64,000 nucleotides of DNA from Anaeramoeba ignava (Eukaryota > Metamonada > Anaeramoebidae). Within the stretch, counting starts at the first letter, position 1, and each line of letters opens with the position of its first letter. A program made the translations under genes and the position numbers. The notes beneath the pieces are model-generated. The model was not told the DNA's origin. It worked only from the letters and a program-made list of their open reading frames with translations, and ran no database searches. Shown here one piece after another: positions 22,301 through 34,486 of the stretch. The stretch is taken from the NCBI GenBank assembly GCA_028826165.1, contig JAPDFW010000086.1, positions 248,001 to 312,000 on the forward strand, in the 5' to 3' direction.

Positions 22301-22860
22301 TTTTGAAATAAAATTTGAAATGAAAAAAATGAAAAAAAAATGAAAAATGAAAATTATTTTGATTTTAATTTTAATTTCAAATTTTTTTTATTTTATACAT
22401 TTTATTAATATTTATTTATTTAAATTAATATAAAATTATTCTCAATCATTAAATAAAACTAATAAAATATTTTAATTAATTTATTTCAAAAATGGAATAA
22501 AGAATATTAAATATTTAATTTCAAATTAATTTTATTTTATACATTTTATTAATATTTATTTATTTAAAATAATATAAAATTATTCTCAATCATTAAATAA
22601 AACTAATAAAATATTTTAATTAATTTATTTCAAAAATGGAATAAAGAATATTAAATAATTAATTTCAAATTAATTTTATTTTATATATTTTATTAATATT
22701 TCTTTGTTTAAATTAATATAAAATTATTCCCAAAAATTTAATAACATTTAAAAGGAAATTGAAATATTTTAATAAAGATAAAAATTTAAATCTAAAACAA
22801 TAAATTATTATTTTAAACATAAAATTAAATATTAAATTAAATCTATTCTCTTTTTTTTTT
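22301..22860. repeat. 5' flank of BTB-TLDc copy 1, about 120-bp repeats
   Basis: CATTTTT-rich 60 bp next to the start (- strand), then about four units containing TTCAAAAATGGAATAAAGAA and AAAATTATTCTCAATCATTA. It ends with one partial 161-bp monomer and one monomer (about 22785-22850) of the repeat found at 44575-45410. A matching block lies at 31240-31660. Confidence 0.75.
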
Positions 22861-23185
22861 TTTAATTTATGATTGACGCATCTTGGGAATTATTTGGAAA
22901 GAAAATCAAAACAAAACTTGAAAGAAAGAGGAATTTTTATTGATTTGAAAAAGAAAAAGAAAAAGTAAAATTCCTAAAGCTTCTGGAATTGAAGTAAGAA
23001 ATTTGATTGAAATCCAATCAATATGGATTTCGAAAGAAAATCAATGAAATTGGAAAATTGGAAATGAATTCTTTGCTTGTGATTTTTCCTAATATCATTT
23101 CTTGTGAAATCTGTTTCATTTGGGACTTTTGCTTTCCAGTTCAATCAGACTAAAAAAATGAAACAAAATTCATTGTAAATAAATT
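22861..23185. other. Unique island between satellites, no gene recognised
   Basis: About 320 bp of higher-complexity sequence between two satellite blocks. Short open stretches exist on the + strand (25-30 codons, for example from 22866), but none resembles a known protein and all are interrupted. Could be a decayed exon or a unique spacer. Confidence 0.4.
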
Positions 23186-26100
23186 AATTAGTAAACAAGA
23201 AATATTCAAAATTTTGTTCAAATTTAATTATTTGCAACGTATTTATTAAATAATAAATATTATTTTTTATAATTTAAATTTAATTTTGACTTTGATAAAT
23301 ATTTTTAGATTGAATGATTTACAAACTTTTTATTAAATAATAAATATTATTTTAATTTTTAATTTAAATTAAATTTGATTTTAATAAATATTTTTTTGGA
23401 TTTAATTATTTACAACTATTTATTAAATAATAAATATTATTTTTTTAATTTAATTTCATTTTCATTTTGATAAACATTTTTGGATTTAATCATTTACATC
23501 TAATTATTAAATAATAAATATTATTTTTATAATTTAAATTAATTTTGATTTTGATAAACATTTTTAGATTTAATTATTTACAAACTATTTATTAAATAAT
23601 AAATATTATTTTTATTTGTTAATTTAAATTAAATTTGATTTTTATAAATATTTTTGGATTAAATTATTTACTCCCTAATTATTAAATAATAAATATTATT
23701 TTTAATTTAAATTAATTTTGATTTTGATAAATATTTTTGGATTAAATTATTTACAACCTATTTATTAAATAATAAATATTATTTTTATTTTTAATTTAAA
23801 TTAAATTTTGATTTTTATAAATATTTTTGGATTTAATTTACAATCTATTTATTAAATAATAAATATTATTTTTATAATTTAAATTAATTTTAATTTTGAT
23901 AAATATTTTTAGATTTGATTATTTACTCCCTATTTATTAAAAAAATAAATATTATTTATTAATTTAAATTAAATTTGATTTTGATAAATATTTTTGGATT
24001 AAATTATTTACAATCTATTTATTAAATAATAAATATTATTTTTATAATTTAAATTGACTTTGATAAATATTTTTAGATTTGATTATTTACAAGCTATTTA
24101 TTAATTAATAAATATTATTTTTATAATTTAAATTAATTTTGATTTTAATAAATATTTTTAGATTTGATTATTTACAAGCTATTTATTAAATAATAAATAT
24201 TATTTTTATAATTTAAATTAATTTTGATTTTAATAAATATTTTTGGATTTAATTATTTACAAGCTATTTATTAAATAATAAATATTATTTTTATAATTTA
24301 AATTAAATTTGATTTTAATAAATATTTTTGGATTTGATTATTTACAGCCTATTTATTAAATAATAAATATTATTTTTATAATTTAAATTAAATTTGATTT
24401 TAATAAATATTTTTGGATTTGATTATTTACAAGCTATTTATTAATTAATAAATATTATTTTTATAATTTAAATTAAATTTGATTTTAATAAATATTTTTG
24501 GATTTAATTATTTACAGCCTATTTATTAAATAATAAATATTATTTTTATTTGTTAATTTAAATTAATTTTGATTTTAATAAATATTTTTGGATTTAATTA
24601 TTTACAATCTATTTATTAAATAATAAATATTATTTTAATTTTTAATTTAAATTAAATTTGATTTTGATAAATATTTTTGGATTAAATTATTTACAAGCTA
24701 TTTATTAAATTATAAATATTATTTTAATTGTTAATTTAAATTAATTTTGATTTTAATAAATATTTTTGGATTTAATTATTTACAAGCTATTTATTAAATA
24801 ATAAATATTATTTTTATAATTTAAATTAATTTTGATTTTAATAAATATTTTTGGATTTAATTATTTACAATCTATTTATTAAATAATAAATAATATTTTT
24901 TATTTTTTAATTTAAATTAATTTTGATTTTAATAAATATTTTTGGATTTAATTATTTACAACCTATTTATTAAATAATAAATATTATTTTTATTTGTTAA
25001 TTTAAATTAATTTTGATTTTTAATAAATATTTTTAGATTTGATTATTTACTCTCTATTTATTAAATAATAAATATTATTTTTAATTGAAATTAATTTTGA
25101 TTTTAATAAATATTTTTGGATTAAATTATTTACAAACTGTTTATTAAATAATAAATATTATTTTTATTTGTTAATTTAAATTGATTTTAATAAATATTTT
25201 TGGATTTAATTATTTACAATCTATTTATTAAATAATAAATATTATTTTTTTTAATTTAAAATTAATTTTGATTTTGATAAATATTTTTGGATTTAATTAT
25301 TTACAAACTATTTATTAAATAATAAATAATATTTTTATTTGTTAATTTAAATTAAATTTGATTTTTAATAAATATTTTTGGATTTGATTATTTACAGCCT
25401 ATTTATTAAATAATAAATATTATTTTAATTTATAATTTAAATTAATTTTGATTTTAATAAATATTTTTGGATTTAATTATTTACTCCCCTAATTATTAAA
25501 TAATAAATATTATTTTTAATTTAAATTAATTTTTGATTTTAATAAATATTTTTGGATTTAATTATTTACTTCCTATTTATTAAATAATAAATATTATTTT
25601 TTTATTTTTTAATTTGAAATTAATTTTGATTTTGATAAATATTTTTGGATTTAATTATTTACAAACTATTTATTAAATAATAAATAATATTTTTATTTTT
25701 AATTTAAATTAATTTTGATTTTAATAAATATTTTTGGATTTAATTATTTACTCCCTATTTATTAAATAATAAATAATATTTTTATTTTTAATTTAAATTA
25801 ATTTTGATTTTAATAAATATTTTTGGATTTGATTATTTACAGCCTATTTATTAAATAATAAATAATATTTTAATTTATAATTTAAATTAATTTTGATTTT
25901 AATAAATATTTTTGGATTAAATTATTTACTCTCTATTTATTAAATAATAAATATTATTTTTATTTGTTAATTTAAATTAATTTTGATTTTGATAAATATT
26001 TTTGGATTTAATTATTTACTTCCTATTTATTAAATAATAAATATTATTTTTTTAATTTAAATTAATTTTGATTTTAATAAATATTTTTGGATTTAATTAT

Positions 26101-29100
26101 TTACTTCCTATTTATTAATTAATAAATATTATTTTTTAATTGAAATTAATTTTGATTTTAATAAATATTTTTGGATTTAATTATTTACAAACTATTTATT
26201 AAATAATAAATAATATTTTTATTTGTTAATTTAAATTGATTTTAATAAATATTTTTGGATTTAATTATTTACAAACTATTTATTAAATAATAAATATTAT
26301 TTTTAATTTAAATTAATTTTTGATTTTAATAAATATTTTTGGATTTAATTATTTACAACCTATTTATTAAATAATAAATAATATTTTTATTTGTTAATTT
26401 AAATTGATTTTAATAAATATTTTTGGATTTAATTATTTACAGCCTATTTATTAAATAATAAATATTATTTTTATTTTTAATTTAAATTAATTTTGATTTT
26501 AATAAATATTTTTGGATTTAATTATTTACAGCCTATTTATTAAATAATAAATAATATTTTTTTTAATTTAAATTAATTTTGATTTTAATAAATATTTTTG
26601 GATTTAATTATTTACAAACTATTTATTAAATAATAAATATTATTTTTTATTTTTTAATTTAAATTAAATTTGATTTTGATAAATATTTTTGGATTTAATT
26701 ATTTACAAACTATTTATTAAATAATAAATATTATTTTTTATTTTTTAATTTAAATTAATTTTGATTTTTAATAAATATTTTTGGATTTGATTATTTACTT
26801 CCTATTTATTAAATAATAAATATTATTTTTAATTTAAATTAATTTTGATTTTAATAAATATTTTTGGATTTGATTATTTACAATCTATTTATTAAATAAT
26901 AAATATTATTTTTAATTTTTAATTTAAATTAATTTTGATTTTAATAAATATTTTTGGATTTAATTATTTACAAACTATTTATTAAACAATAAATATTATT
27001 TTAATTTTTAATTTAAATTAATTTTGATTTTAATAAATATTTTTGGATTTAATTATTTACTTCCTATTTATTAAATAATAAATATTATTTTTTATTTTTT
27101 AATTTAAATTAATTTTGATTTTGATAAATATTTTTGGATTTAATTATTTACTTCCTATTTATTAAATAATAAATATTATTTTTATTTTTAATTTAAATTA
27201 ATTTTGATTTTAATAAATATTTTTGGATTTAATTATTTACAATCTATTTATTAAATAATAAATATTATTTTAATTTTTAATTTGAAATTAATTTTTGATT
27301 TTGATAAATATTTTTGGATTTAATTATTTACAATCTATTTATTAAATAATAAATATTATTTTTTTTAATTTAAATTAATTTTGATTTTGATAAATATTTT
27401 TGGATTTAATTATTTACTCTCTATTTATTAAATAATAAATATTATTTTATAATTTTTAATTTAAATTAATTTTAATTTTAATAAACATTTTTGGATTTGA
27501 TTATTTACAAACTATTTATTAAATAATAAATATTTTTGTTTTTAATTTAAATTAATTTTGATTTTAATAAATATTTTTGGATTTAATTATTTACTCTCTA
27601 TTTATTAAATAATAAATATTAATTTTTATTTTTAATTTAAATTAATTTTGATTTTGATAAATATTTTTGGATTTAATTATTTACTTCCTATTTATTAAAT
27701 AATAAATATTATTTTTATTTTTAATTTAAATTAATTTTGATTTTGATAAATATTTTTGGATTTAATTATTTACAATCTATTTATTAAATAATAAATATTA
27801 TTTTAATTTTTAATTTAAAATTAATTTTGATTTTAATAAATATTTTTGAATTTAATTATTTACAGCCTAATTATTAAATAATAAATATTATTTTTATTTT
27901 TAATTTGAAATTAATTTTGATTTTGATAAATATTTTTGGATTTAATTATTTACAATCTATTTATTAATTAATAAATATTATTTTTTTTAATTTAAATTAA
28001 TTTTGATTTTGATAAATATTTTTGAATTAAATTATTTACAAGCTATTTATTAAATAATAAATTTTATTTTTATAATTTAAATTAATTTTGATTTTGATAA
28101 ATATTTTTGGATTTAATTATTTACAATCTATTTATTAATTAATAAATATTATTTTTTTAATTTAAATTAAATTTGATTTTTAATAAACATTTTTGGATTT
28201 AATTATTTACAAACTATTTATTAAATAATAAATATTATTATTTTTAATTTAAATTAATTTTGATTTTGATAAATATTTTTGGATTTAATTATTTACAATC
28301 TATTTATTAAATAATAAATTTTATTTTTAATTTTTAATTTAAATTAATTTTGATTTTGATAAATATTTTTGAATTAAATTATTTACAAACTATTTATTAA
28401 ATAATAAATAATTTTTTTAATTTAAATTAAATTTGATTTTTGATAAATATTTTTGGATTTAATTATTTACAATCTATTTATTAAATAATAAATAATTTTT
28501 AATTTTTAATTTAAATTAAATTTGATTTTGATAAATATTTTTGGATTTAATTATTTACAAGCTATTTATTAAATAATAAATTTTATTTTTAATTTAAATT
28601 AATTTTGATTTTAATAAATATTTTTGGATTTAATTATTTACAAACTATTTATTAAATAATAAATTTTATTTTTAATTTTTAATTTAAATTAAATTTGATT
28701 TTGATAAATATTTTTGGATTTAATTATTTACTCCCTAATTATTAAATAATAAATATTATTTTTAATTTAAATTAATTTTTGATTTTGATAAATATTTTTG
28801 GATTTAATTATTTACAAACTATTTATTAAATAATAAATTTTATTTTTAATTTTTATAATTTAAATTAATTTTGATTTTGATAAATATTTTTGGATTTAAT
28901 TATTTACAATCTATTTATTAAATAATAAATATTATTTTTAATTTAAATTAATTTTGATTTTAATAAATATTTTTGGATTTAATTATTTACAAGCTATTTA
29001 TTAAATAATAAATTTTATTTTTAATTTAAATTAATTTTGATTTTAATAAATATTTTTGGATTTAATTATTTACAAGCTATTTATTAAATAATAAATTTTA

Positions 29101-29290
29101 TTTTTAATTTAAATTAATTTTGATTTTAATAAATATTTTTGGATTTAATTATTTACAATCTATTTATTAAATAATAAATATTATTTTTAATTTAAATTAA
29201 TTTTGATTTTGATAAATATTTTTGGATTTAATTATTTACAAGCTATTTATTAAATAATAAATATTATTTTTATAATTTTTTAATTTAAAT
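23186..29290. repeat. 6.1-kb satellite array, about 85-97-bp monomer
   Basis: Roughly 65-70 head-to-tail monomers. Each has AATATTTTTGGATTTAATTA, then TTTAC, then a variable triplet, then the near-palindrome TATTTATTAAATAATAAATA, then an A/T spacer of variable length and AATTTAAATTAATTTTGATT. Monomers at the left end (23190-24000) and a detached, decayed set at 29990-30520 are the most diverged. No open reading frame of interest. Confidence 0.95.
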
Positions 29291-29985
29291 TCAATGAATT
29301 GCGAACACAAATTTGATATATTTTTGTGTATTTTTTATCTCAAGAAAAATATTATTTTGTTGAAACATATTTGATCATGTATTCTCTTTCAAAATTTGTT
29401 TTATTTTTTGAAGAAAAGCATTTTAATGAGGACGTTTTGATTTTAATTATTTATATATGTATAATAATATCAATATATCAGAAAAAGGTTGAGAAATTTC
29501 CAGACATTTCCAAAAAGTGTTTTGATCTGAACCTATTAATTTTCTGATAATAATTGCCTTGAGAGTGAATTTTAAACAATTCAAAGAAAAAATTTTAAAA
29601 TGAATTTTATAAAACTAAAATTTCAAATATATGAAATCGATCAGAATCTTATCAAAATTAATTCTATTATTTCTATATCATTTCTCAAGATAATACTAAT
29701 ATCTTTTTTTTTATTAGAAATGGAATTTTTTAAATTATTCTAATCAATTTTTCTGATTTTTTATTTTAAATGATGAATATTCTATTTATTTTTGTTCTGT
29801 AATATATTTTCTTTTTTGTCAATTTGGATGTTTTATTCATAATTCCAAAGAGAAATAAGAAAACAAAGATCGAAACAAATCATAAAAAATATGTATAAAA
29901 GTTCCTTAGAATCTTCAACTTTATAAATTTTTTGAAAGAGAAAAAAATTTTTTTTTGAAATTAACTCAAAATTGTCCCTAGTTTG
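29291..29985. other. Unique sequence right of the satellite, no gene recognised
   Basis: About 700 bp of non-repetitive sequence with normal complexity. A 73-codon open stretch (29326-29547, +) has no recognisable domain and no upstream T-rich start context. Treated as non-coding or unknown. Confidence 0.4.
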
Positions 29986-30520
29986 ACTTTATAATATTAT
30001 TCTATTTAATTATTTACTTTCTATTTATTCAATAAAAAATTTTTTTTTTCAATTTTATAAATTTTAGAGTTCAATTATTTACCAGCTATTTTTTAAATAA
30101 TTTATTTGTTTTTCAATTTGAATATATTTTTGATTTTATAAATATTTTTTTTCCAATTTAATTATTTACTGCCTATTTATTAAATAATAAATAATTTTTT
30201 TTAATTTGATTTTATAAATATTATTTTTTTTCAATTTAATTATTTACTGCCTATTTATTAAATAATAAATATGAATTTTGGTTTAAATTAATTTGATTTT
30301 ATAAATATTATTTAGAGATTTAATTATTTACAAACTGGTTATTAAAATAATAAATATTAATTTGTTTAATTTAAATTCATTTTGATTTGATGTATATTTT
30401 TGGATTTAATTATTTACAATCTATTTATTAAATAATAAAAATTTTTATTCAAATGATTATTTTGAATTTGATAAATATTTGAGATTTTCATTATTTACAA
30501 TCTATTTGTAATAATTAATT
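29986..30520. repeat. Decayed outlying monomers of the 6.1-kb satellite
   Basis: About six degraded monomers recognisable by CTATTTATTAAATAATAAAT and ATTTACTGCCTATTTATT, with many substitutions. They are separated from the main array by about 700 bp of unique DNA. Confidence 0.75.
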
Positions 30521-30637
30521 TTAGGTTTCATATGAAAAATTTTATTAAGAACGGAAAATTATATGGAAAATCCAAATTGTATATTTGGAAATCAAAAAAT
30601 ATAAATAGAAAATAAAATGAAGAAATTCAAAAATAAT

Positions 30638-31016
30638 TTATGAAAAAAAATGGTTATAAATAAGTACCTTTTTGGAGATTTGATTTATTTTTCGGTTTTG
30701 GTGATTTGGATTTTGATTTGGATTTTGATTTGGATTTTGATTTTGATTTGGATTTTGATTTGGATTTTGATTTTGATTTGGATTTGGATTTGGATTTAGA
30801 TCGTTCTTGTTTTTGTCTTTCTTGTGTCTTTCGATTAAATCTTGAATCTTTTCTTGTATTTCAGTATTTTGTTCTTGTATTTTCCTTATCTCTTCTTGTA
30901 TTTGATCTTGATTTGTATCTTTATGATGATGTTATTGAGAATTTTAATTTAAAATTGAATTTGAAATTGAATTTTAAATTTGATTTTGAATTCATTTATC
31001 TTGAAGGCTTACTCAT
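30638..31016 (-). CDS. Candidate small Asn/Gln-rich coiled-coil protein
   Basis: On the - strand, ATGA at 31016-31013 is followed directly by GTAAGCC. An acceptor CATAAAG ends at 30919, and the next exon (30918-30638) is open to TAA. Spliced length 285 nt, 94 aa. It starts MNTNQDQIQEEIRKIQEQNT, with heptad-like Ile/Glu/Gln spacing, followed by a basic patch (RHKKDKNKND) and an NPNQNQ repeat. The + strand frame of Asp/Phe/Leu repeats over the same DNA is its antisense shadow. A 4-nt first exon is unusual. The coding sense is supported by the coiled-coil region, but no homologue is recognised. It may be a remnant of a larger gene. Confidence 0.35.
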
Positions 31017-31099
31017 TTTTCTTTTTGTAATTTTTTTTATTAGAAAAGGAAAAAAAAAGGGAAAATTAGTTTTGTTTTTTGAATCGATAAAATAAATAT

Positions 31100-32627
31100 T
31101 TTAAAAGTATAATGAATAAGTAATTAATAAGTATTTTATTTTTAAATAATTTATAATTTTTGTTTTTATTATTATTTATTATTAAATTTATATTTATTTT
31201 TTTAAAATCAAGAAAAATATTTACTTCGATAATTAAAAATTTGGAAAAAAAAAATGAAAAATGAAAAATGAAAAATATTTTGATTTAATTTTAATTTTTT
31301 TTATTTTATATATTTCATCAAATTTTCATTATTTAAAATAATATAAAATTATTCTCAATAATTTAATAAAATTAATAAAATATTTTAATTAATTTATTTA
31401 AAAAATGGAATAAAGAATAATTAATAATTAATTTCAAATTAATTTTATTTTATATATTTTATTAATATTTCTTTGTTTAAAATAATATAAAAATTATTCT
31501 CAATCATTAAATAAAACTAATAAAATATTTTAATTAATTTATTTCAAAAATGGAATAAAGAATATTAAATAATTAATTTCAAATTAATTTTATTTTTATA
31601 TATTTTATTAATATTTCTTTTGTTTAAATTAATATAAAATTATTCCCAAAAATTTAATAGTATTTAAAAGGAAATTGAAATATTTTAATAAAGATAAAAA
31701 TTTAATTTTAATAAGTTTTAATAATTATTTAATTTAAAATTAATTCAAATCAAATTCAAATAAAATTTTCATTTATTAAAATAATATTTTTAATTATTTA
31801 TTAATCCAATTTTAATTATAATAAAATATATTAAAAATTAAAATATTTTTAATAAAGATAAAAATTTAATTTTAATAACTTTTAATAATTATTTAATTTA
31901 GAATTATTTCAAATCAAATTTAAATAAAATTTTCATTTATTAAATTAATATTTTTAATTATTTATTATTCAATTTTAATTATAATAAAATGTATTAAAAT
32001 TAAAATATTTTAATAAAGATAAAAATTTAATTTTAATAAGTTTTAATAATTATTTAATTTAGATTTATTTCAAATCAAATTCAAATCAAATTTTCATTTA
32101 TTAAAATAATATTTTTGATTATTTATTATTCCAATTTTAATTATAATAAAATATATTAAAAATTGAAATATTTTAATAAAGATAAAAATTTAATTTTAAT
32201 AACTTTTTAATAATTATTTAATTTAAAATCAATTCAAATCAAATTCAAATAAAATTTTCATTTATTAAATTAATATTTTTAATTATTTATTATTCCAATT
32301 TTAATTATAATAAAATATATTAAAATTGAAATATTTTAATAAAGATAAAAATTTAATTTTAATAAGTTTTAATAAGTGTTAATAATTGATTTCTTTCTAA
32401 ATTTATTTATTAATAAATAATTTAAGTTTAATTATTATTAATTTCTATTTCCAATTTCTATTTTTATTTATTATCATTTATTCCAAATTTTTAATAATAT
32501 TTTTAAATTAAATTTAAATAATTTAAAATTGGATTTGTTTCTTATTTATTGTTTTGAAGAATTTAATTTGATTGAAAGTAAATCAAAATAAAATTCAATT
32601 TTGAAAAAATAAATGAGAAAATAGTTT
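31100..32627. repeat. Mosaic of BTB-TLDc flanks and 161-bp satellite
   Basis: 31240-31660 matches the 5' flank of BTB-TLDc copy 1. About 31660-32345 is roughly four 161-bp monomers. 32389-32627 is the conserved 3' flank of a TLDc gene. The block looks like the junction of two tandem or dispersed duplicates, with the gene body between them absent on the left side. Confidence 0.75.
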
Positions 32628-34343
32628 TTAAATGAAATAAGTTTCAACTTCATCAACAATCCATTGATTATAAGAACCAGCTAAATAACTTTGAGCTTCA
32701 TTTGTTCCATAAGTAATTCCATTTGGAAGTTGATAAATATTTCCAAAATTTGAATAACCAGGTTGCAAATTAGAAAATAATCGAATATCTGGTCCTTTTC
32801 CTCTTCCTCCAAAATTCGGACCTCTTGATGGATGATAATAAATTGCAAATTCTTCTTTTCCTTTTTTTATTGGAAATTTCTTTGACCTTCTATCCCCTTT
32901 ATCATTTCTTAATGAAAAAATAAATGAATTTAGATCAATAATATATCCAAGTTCTTTCTCTTGAAAATCTTCATTCCATTTTGATTTATCAGTTGTCCAT
33001 CCAACTTGAGTAAAACCTCCAAAAATAAAATTATCTTTTGTTTTGATAATAACTAATGTTTTTCCTTTATTATCAACTGCTTTATGCCAATTTTTACAAT
33101 CAAATTCATCTTTTTTTGCTGAAAATCCTTTTTTCATTTTAGAAAAAAAATTATTATCATTTATCCATTCTTTTAATTTCTTAACATATTCAATATCTTT
33201 CACAATTTCTGAATCTGAAAATTGAGGAAAATTCTTTCTTAATTCAATCTCCATTTGATATTGATCAAAAATTGGTTTCATCTTCTCATTCTCTGTTTTC
33301 AAATCTTGATTCTCTTTCTTCCATTTTTCTTCAATTTCTTTGTTTTTATCTTCAATTTCTTTCTTCCATTTCTTTTCAATTTCAATTTTCATTTGTTGAT
33401 TTTCCTTCTCTTTATTTTCAACTTCTTTCTTCCATTTCTTTTCTTTTTCTTTGATTTTCTTTTCTTTTTGTTTATCTTTAATTTCAAAAATAGTTCTTTC
33501 AAAATGAATTAAAAAAGAATTTGGAAGAAAAATATCAAATTCTTTTAATTTATCAAAATCTTGTTTTGAAATTGAATCTTTATCAAATAATGAAAAAAAA
33601 GAATGAAATAATCTTTTCTTTTCAATTCCCTTTTCAATTTCTTTTTCTTTTTCTTTCTTTCCTTTTAATCTTTTAGTTCTTTTTTTAATCCAATTATTTA
33701 AAAATTGAAAAAAATCAAATTGAAAAATTTCTTTTTTTTCTTGTTTAAATTGAATAAATTTGATAATTTCTTCTTTAGTTAAATTGAATAAATTCTCATT
33801 ATTTTGAATTTGGGAAAAATTTTGATTTATTAATTCAAAACATTTTATTTCAATTTCATTTGAATTTAAATTTCGATTTTGGAATAAAAATTGGAAAAAA
33901 TTTGAATAATTAATTGAATTTGAAATTTTTTTTTGAATAATTTCTTTCAATAAATTTAATTTAAAATAAATTGAAATTTCCAATAATTGAATAAGATTTT
34001 CTTGATTCTCAAAAGAAATATTTCCATAATAAATATAACTCAAAATTGATTCCATTTCTTTTTTATTAAATTGATTTAAAGAAATAGAAAGAGATTCTTG
34101 CTTTAATGACTCATTAAAAAAAGGAGATCTTGAAGATAAAATTGATTTATGAACTTTAATTTCAAAAGGATTTGATTTATTCTCAACAAAAATTGAAAAA
34201 TCTTTAAATGAATTTCCATTTAAAAGGTTTGAATAATCTTTAATTAAATTTTTTGTTACTTTTTTTTCTAAATTTTTCATTTCATTTTCATTTTCATTTT
34301 GATTTGCATTTTCAATTTGGTTATTATTATTTTTATTATCCAT
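32628..34343 (-). CDS. BTB-BACK-TLDc protein, copy 2 (intact)
   Basis: Single exon, 571 aa; the only clearly intact member of the three copies here. Residues 1-25 are Asn/Glu-rich. BTB at about 35-140 (DFSIFVENKSNPFEIKVHKS, ILSSRSPFFNES), BACK-like region at about 145-265. A long charged coiled coil at about 285-370 contains repeated KKWKKEIE/KEKENQQ units. TLDc at about 390-571 (NWHKAVDNKGKTLVIIKTKD, FIFGGFTQVGW, FSLRNDKGDR, ending VDEVETYFI). TLDc domains elsewhere bind V-ATPase or act in oxidative-stress defence. The BTB suggests a multimeric adaptor. The start follows a T/G-rich stretch on the coding strand. The 143-bp gap upstream to the peptidase stop must hold its promoter. Confidence 0.9.
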   Translation of the reverse strand: MDNKNNNNQIENANQNENENEMKNLEKKVTKNLIKDYSNLLNGNSFKDFSIFVENKSNPFEIKVHKSILSSRSPFFNESLKQESLSISLNQFNKKEMESILSYIYYGNISFENQENLIQLLEISIYFKLNLLKEIIQKKISNSINYSNFFQFLFQNRNLNSNEIEIKCFELINQNFSQIQNNENLFNLTKEEIIKFIQFKQEKKEIFQFDFFQFLNNWIKKRTKRLKGKKEKEKEIEKGIEKKRLFHSFFSLFDKDSISKQDFDKLKEFDIFLPNSFLIHFERTIFEIKDKQKEKKIKEKEKKWKKEVENKEKENQQMKIEIEKKWKKEIEDKNKEIEEKWKKENQDLKTENEKMKPIFDQYQMEIELRKNFPQFSDSEIVKDIEYVKKLKEWINDNNFFSKMKKGFSAKKDEFDCKNWHKAVDNKGKTLVIIKTKDNFIFGGFTQVGWTTDKSKWNEDFQEKELGYIIDLNSFIFSLRNDKGDRRSKKFPIKKGKEEFAIYYHPSRGPNFGGRGKGPDIRLFSNLQPGYSNFGNIYQLPNGITYGTNEAQSYLAGSYNQWIVDEVETYFI

Positions 34344-34486
34344 TTTGTTTTTGTTTGTTGTTTTGTGTTTTTGTTTTTTGTGTTTGTGTTTGTTTTTGTG
34401 TTTGTGTTTGTGTTTTTAAAAAAAAAGGAAAAAAATGAATTTTGCTTTTTTCCTCTTTTTTTTATTAATTTCTTTTTTATTTTTAA
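34344..34486 (-). promoter_or_regulatory. 143-bp promoter region of BTB-TLDc copy 2
   Basis: On the coding strand: CATTTTTTTCC, then AAACACAAACACAAACACAA-like tracts up to the ATG. The ACAAAC tract is also found, shorter, upstream of copy 3. Confidence 0.45.

Noticed and set aside
22866-23160. Short coding exon in the unique island
   Set aside because: Open stretches are under 35 codons, change frame, and show no recognisable domain or splice-supported continuation.
23186-29290. CRISPR array
   Set aside because: Repeats and spacers are not distinct: monomers are head to tail, AT-only, and the variable slot is three bases. The window is eukaryotic.
29326-29547. 73-codon hydrophobic frame as a small membrane protein
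   Set aside because: No T-rich start context, no domain, and composition expected for AT-rich non-coding DNA.
30706-31095. 129-codon + strand frame beginning with Asp/Phe/Leu repeats
   Set aside because: Antisense shadow of the Asn/Gln/Pro-rich frame on the - strand, which has a coiled-coil region and splice signals.
33255-33512. Phe/Leu-rich 85-codon + strand frame, possible membrane protein
   Set aside because: Antisense of the Lys/Glu coiled coil of BTB-TLDc copy 2.
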